A DNA stretch of 64,000 nucleotides from Salmonella enterica subsp. houtenae serovar Houten (lineage in GTDB: Bacteria; Pseudomonadota; Gammaproteobacteria; Enterobacterales; Enterobacteriaceae), in contig LS483478.1 of assembly GCA_900478215.1 (NCBI GenBank), positions 4,216,001-4,280,000 on the forward strand, read 5' to 3'. Position 1 is the first letter of the stretch; every line of letters starts with the position of its first letter. The notes beneath the pieces were generated by a model. The model was not told the DNA's origin. It did no database searches and worked only from the letters and a program-made list of their open reading frames with translations. The translations under genes and the position numbers were made by a program. Shown one piece after another: positions 63,749 through 64,000 of the stretch.

Positions 63749-64000
63749 CGCGATAATTTCGCCAGCAGCGTCTTACGCGTGATCCCTAACTGACGGGCGG
63801 CTTCCGTTTTGTTGCCGCCCGTTTTTTCGAGCGCCGCCAGAATGACCTCTTTTTCGACATCGACCAACGGTTGGATCTCGGCGCTGTTTTCCGTTTTTAT
63901 CGGCGTCGCTGCAATAGCGAGAGGAAGTTCGCGTTCAGAAATGTATTCTCCCGTCAGCAACACTACCGCCCGTTCGATAGCGTTTTCCAGCTCGCGTATA
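63745..64000 (-). CDS. zraR: ZraR (HydG), sigma-54-dependent response regulator (C-terminal part)
   Basis: Only the last 84 codons or so are in the window. The segment begins inside the end of the AAA+ domain (VRELENAIERAVVL) and ends in a Fis-type helix-turn-helix (EKEVILAALEKTGGNKTEAARQLGITRKTLLAKL). ZraR with sensor ZraS controls the zinc- and lead-tolerance periplasmic protein ZraP. Adjacent purHD in E. coli too. Confidence 0.93.
   Translation of the reverse strand, partial: IRELENAIERAVVLLTGEYISERELPLAIAATPIKTENSAEIQPLVDVEKEVILAALEKTGGNKTEAARQLGITRKTLLAKLSR

Overview
The window is chromosomal DNA of a gamma-proteobacterium of the family Enterobacteriaceae and is best read as Salmonella enterica or a very close relative. 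Most proteins match their E. coli counterparts closely in length and motifs. The maltoporin reads like the Salmonella version of LamB. Several genes that E. coli K-12 lacks at these positions are present: a lipoprotein/small-protein pair next to uvrA, a Zn-alcohol dehydrogenase and a TraF-like barrel between dusA and zur, a second YaiL-type protein next to rluF, and an ASCH-domain gene after iclR. The gene order uvrA, aphA, tyrB, alr, dnaB, qor, pspG, dusA, zur, dinF, lexA, dgkA, plsB, ubiA, ubiC, malMBK, malEFG, xylE, psiE, yjbHGFE, pgi, lysC, rluF, pepE, yjbB, metH, iclR, aceKAB, metA, yjaB, rrnE, purHD, zraR is the conserved enterobacterial backbone near 90 minutes on the map. No transposase, integrase, CRISPR array or clear pseudogene was seen.

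Layout. 1-9.4 kb: end of uvrA, two accessory genes, then yjbR, yjbQ, aphA, tyrB, alr and dnaB on the minus strand, qor on plus, and pspG and dusA on minus. 9.4-12.6 kb: the accessory segment, with an AT-rich alcohol dehydrogenase and a TraF-type outer-membrane barrel gene flanked by long non-coding stretches, one of which has RNA-like inverted repeats. 12.8-20.5 kb: zur, yjbJ, the lexA-dinF SOS unit with two LexA boxes, dgkA/plsB for phospholipid metabolism, and ubiCA for ubiquinone. 20.6-30.7 kb: the maltose regulon, with malK-lamB-malM diverging from malEFG across a MalT/CRP control region, then xylE and psiE. 30.8-34.6 kb: the yjbEFGH exopolysaccharide-type operon. 35-43 kb: pgi diverging from lysC, then yjbD, rluF, the YaiL-like gene, pepE and yjbB. 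43-54.8 kb: metH, iclR, the ASCH gene, the glyoxylate bypass operon aceBAK, metA with a MetJ operator, and yjaB. 54.8-60.6 kb: a complete rRNA operon on the minus strand (16S, tRNA-Glu, 23S, 5S, with terminators and P1/P2 promoters), corresponding to rrnE. 60.7-64 kb: purHD with a PurR box, and the C-terminal end of zraR.

REP/BIME palindromes lie in most of the longer intergenic gaps. The points most worth following up are the apparent absence of a lysine riboswitch before lysC, a folded-looking non-coding element between dusA and the alcohol dehydrogenase, a Zur-like half palindrome before the TraF-like gene, the ASCH gene squeezed between iclR and aceK so that it gives AceK a different C-terminus, and the uncharacterised lipoprotein pair. 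None of these is shown to be a new system; they are leads read from sequence alone.
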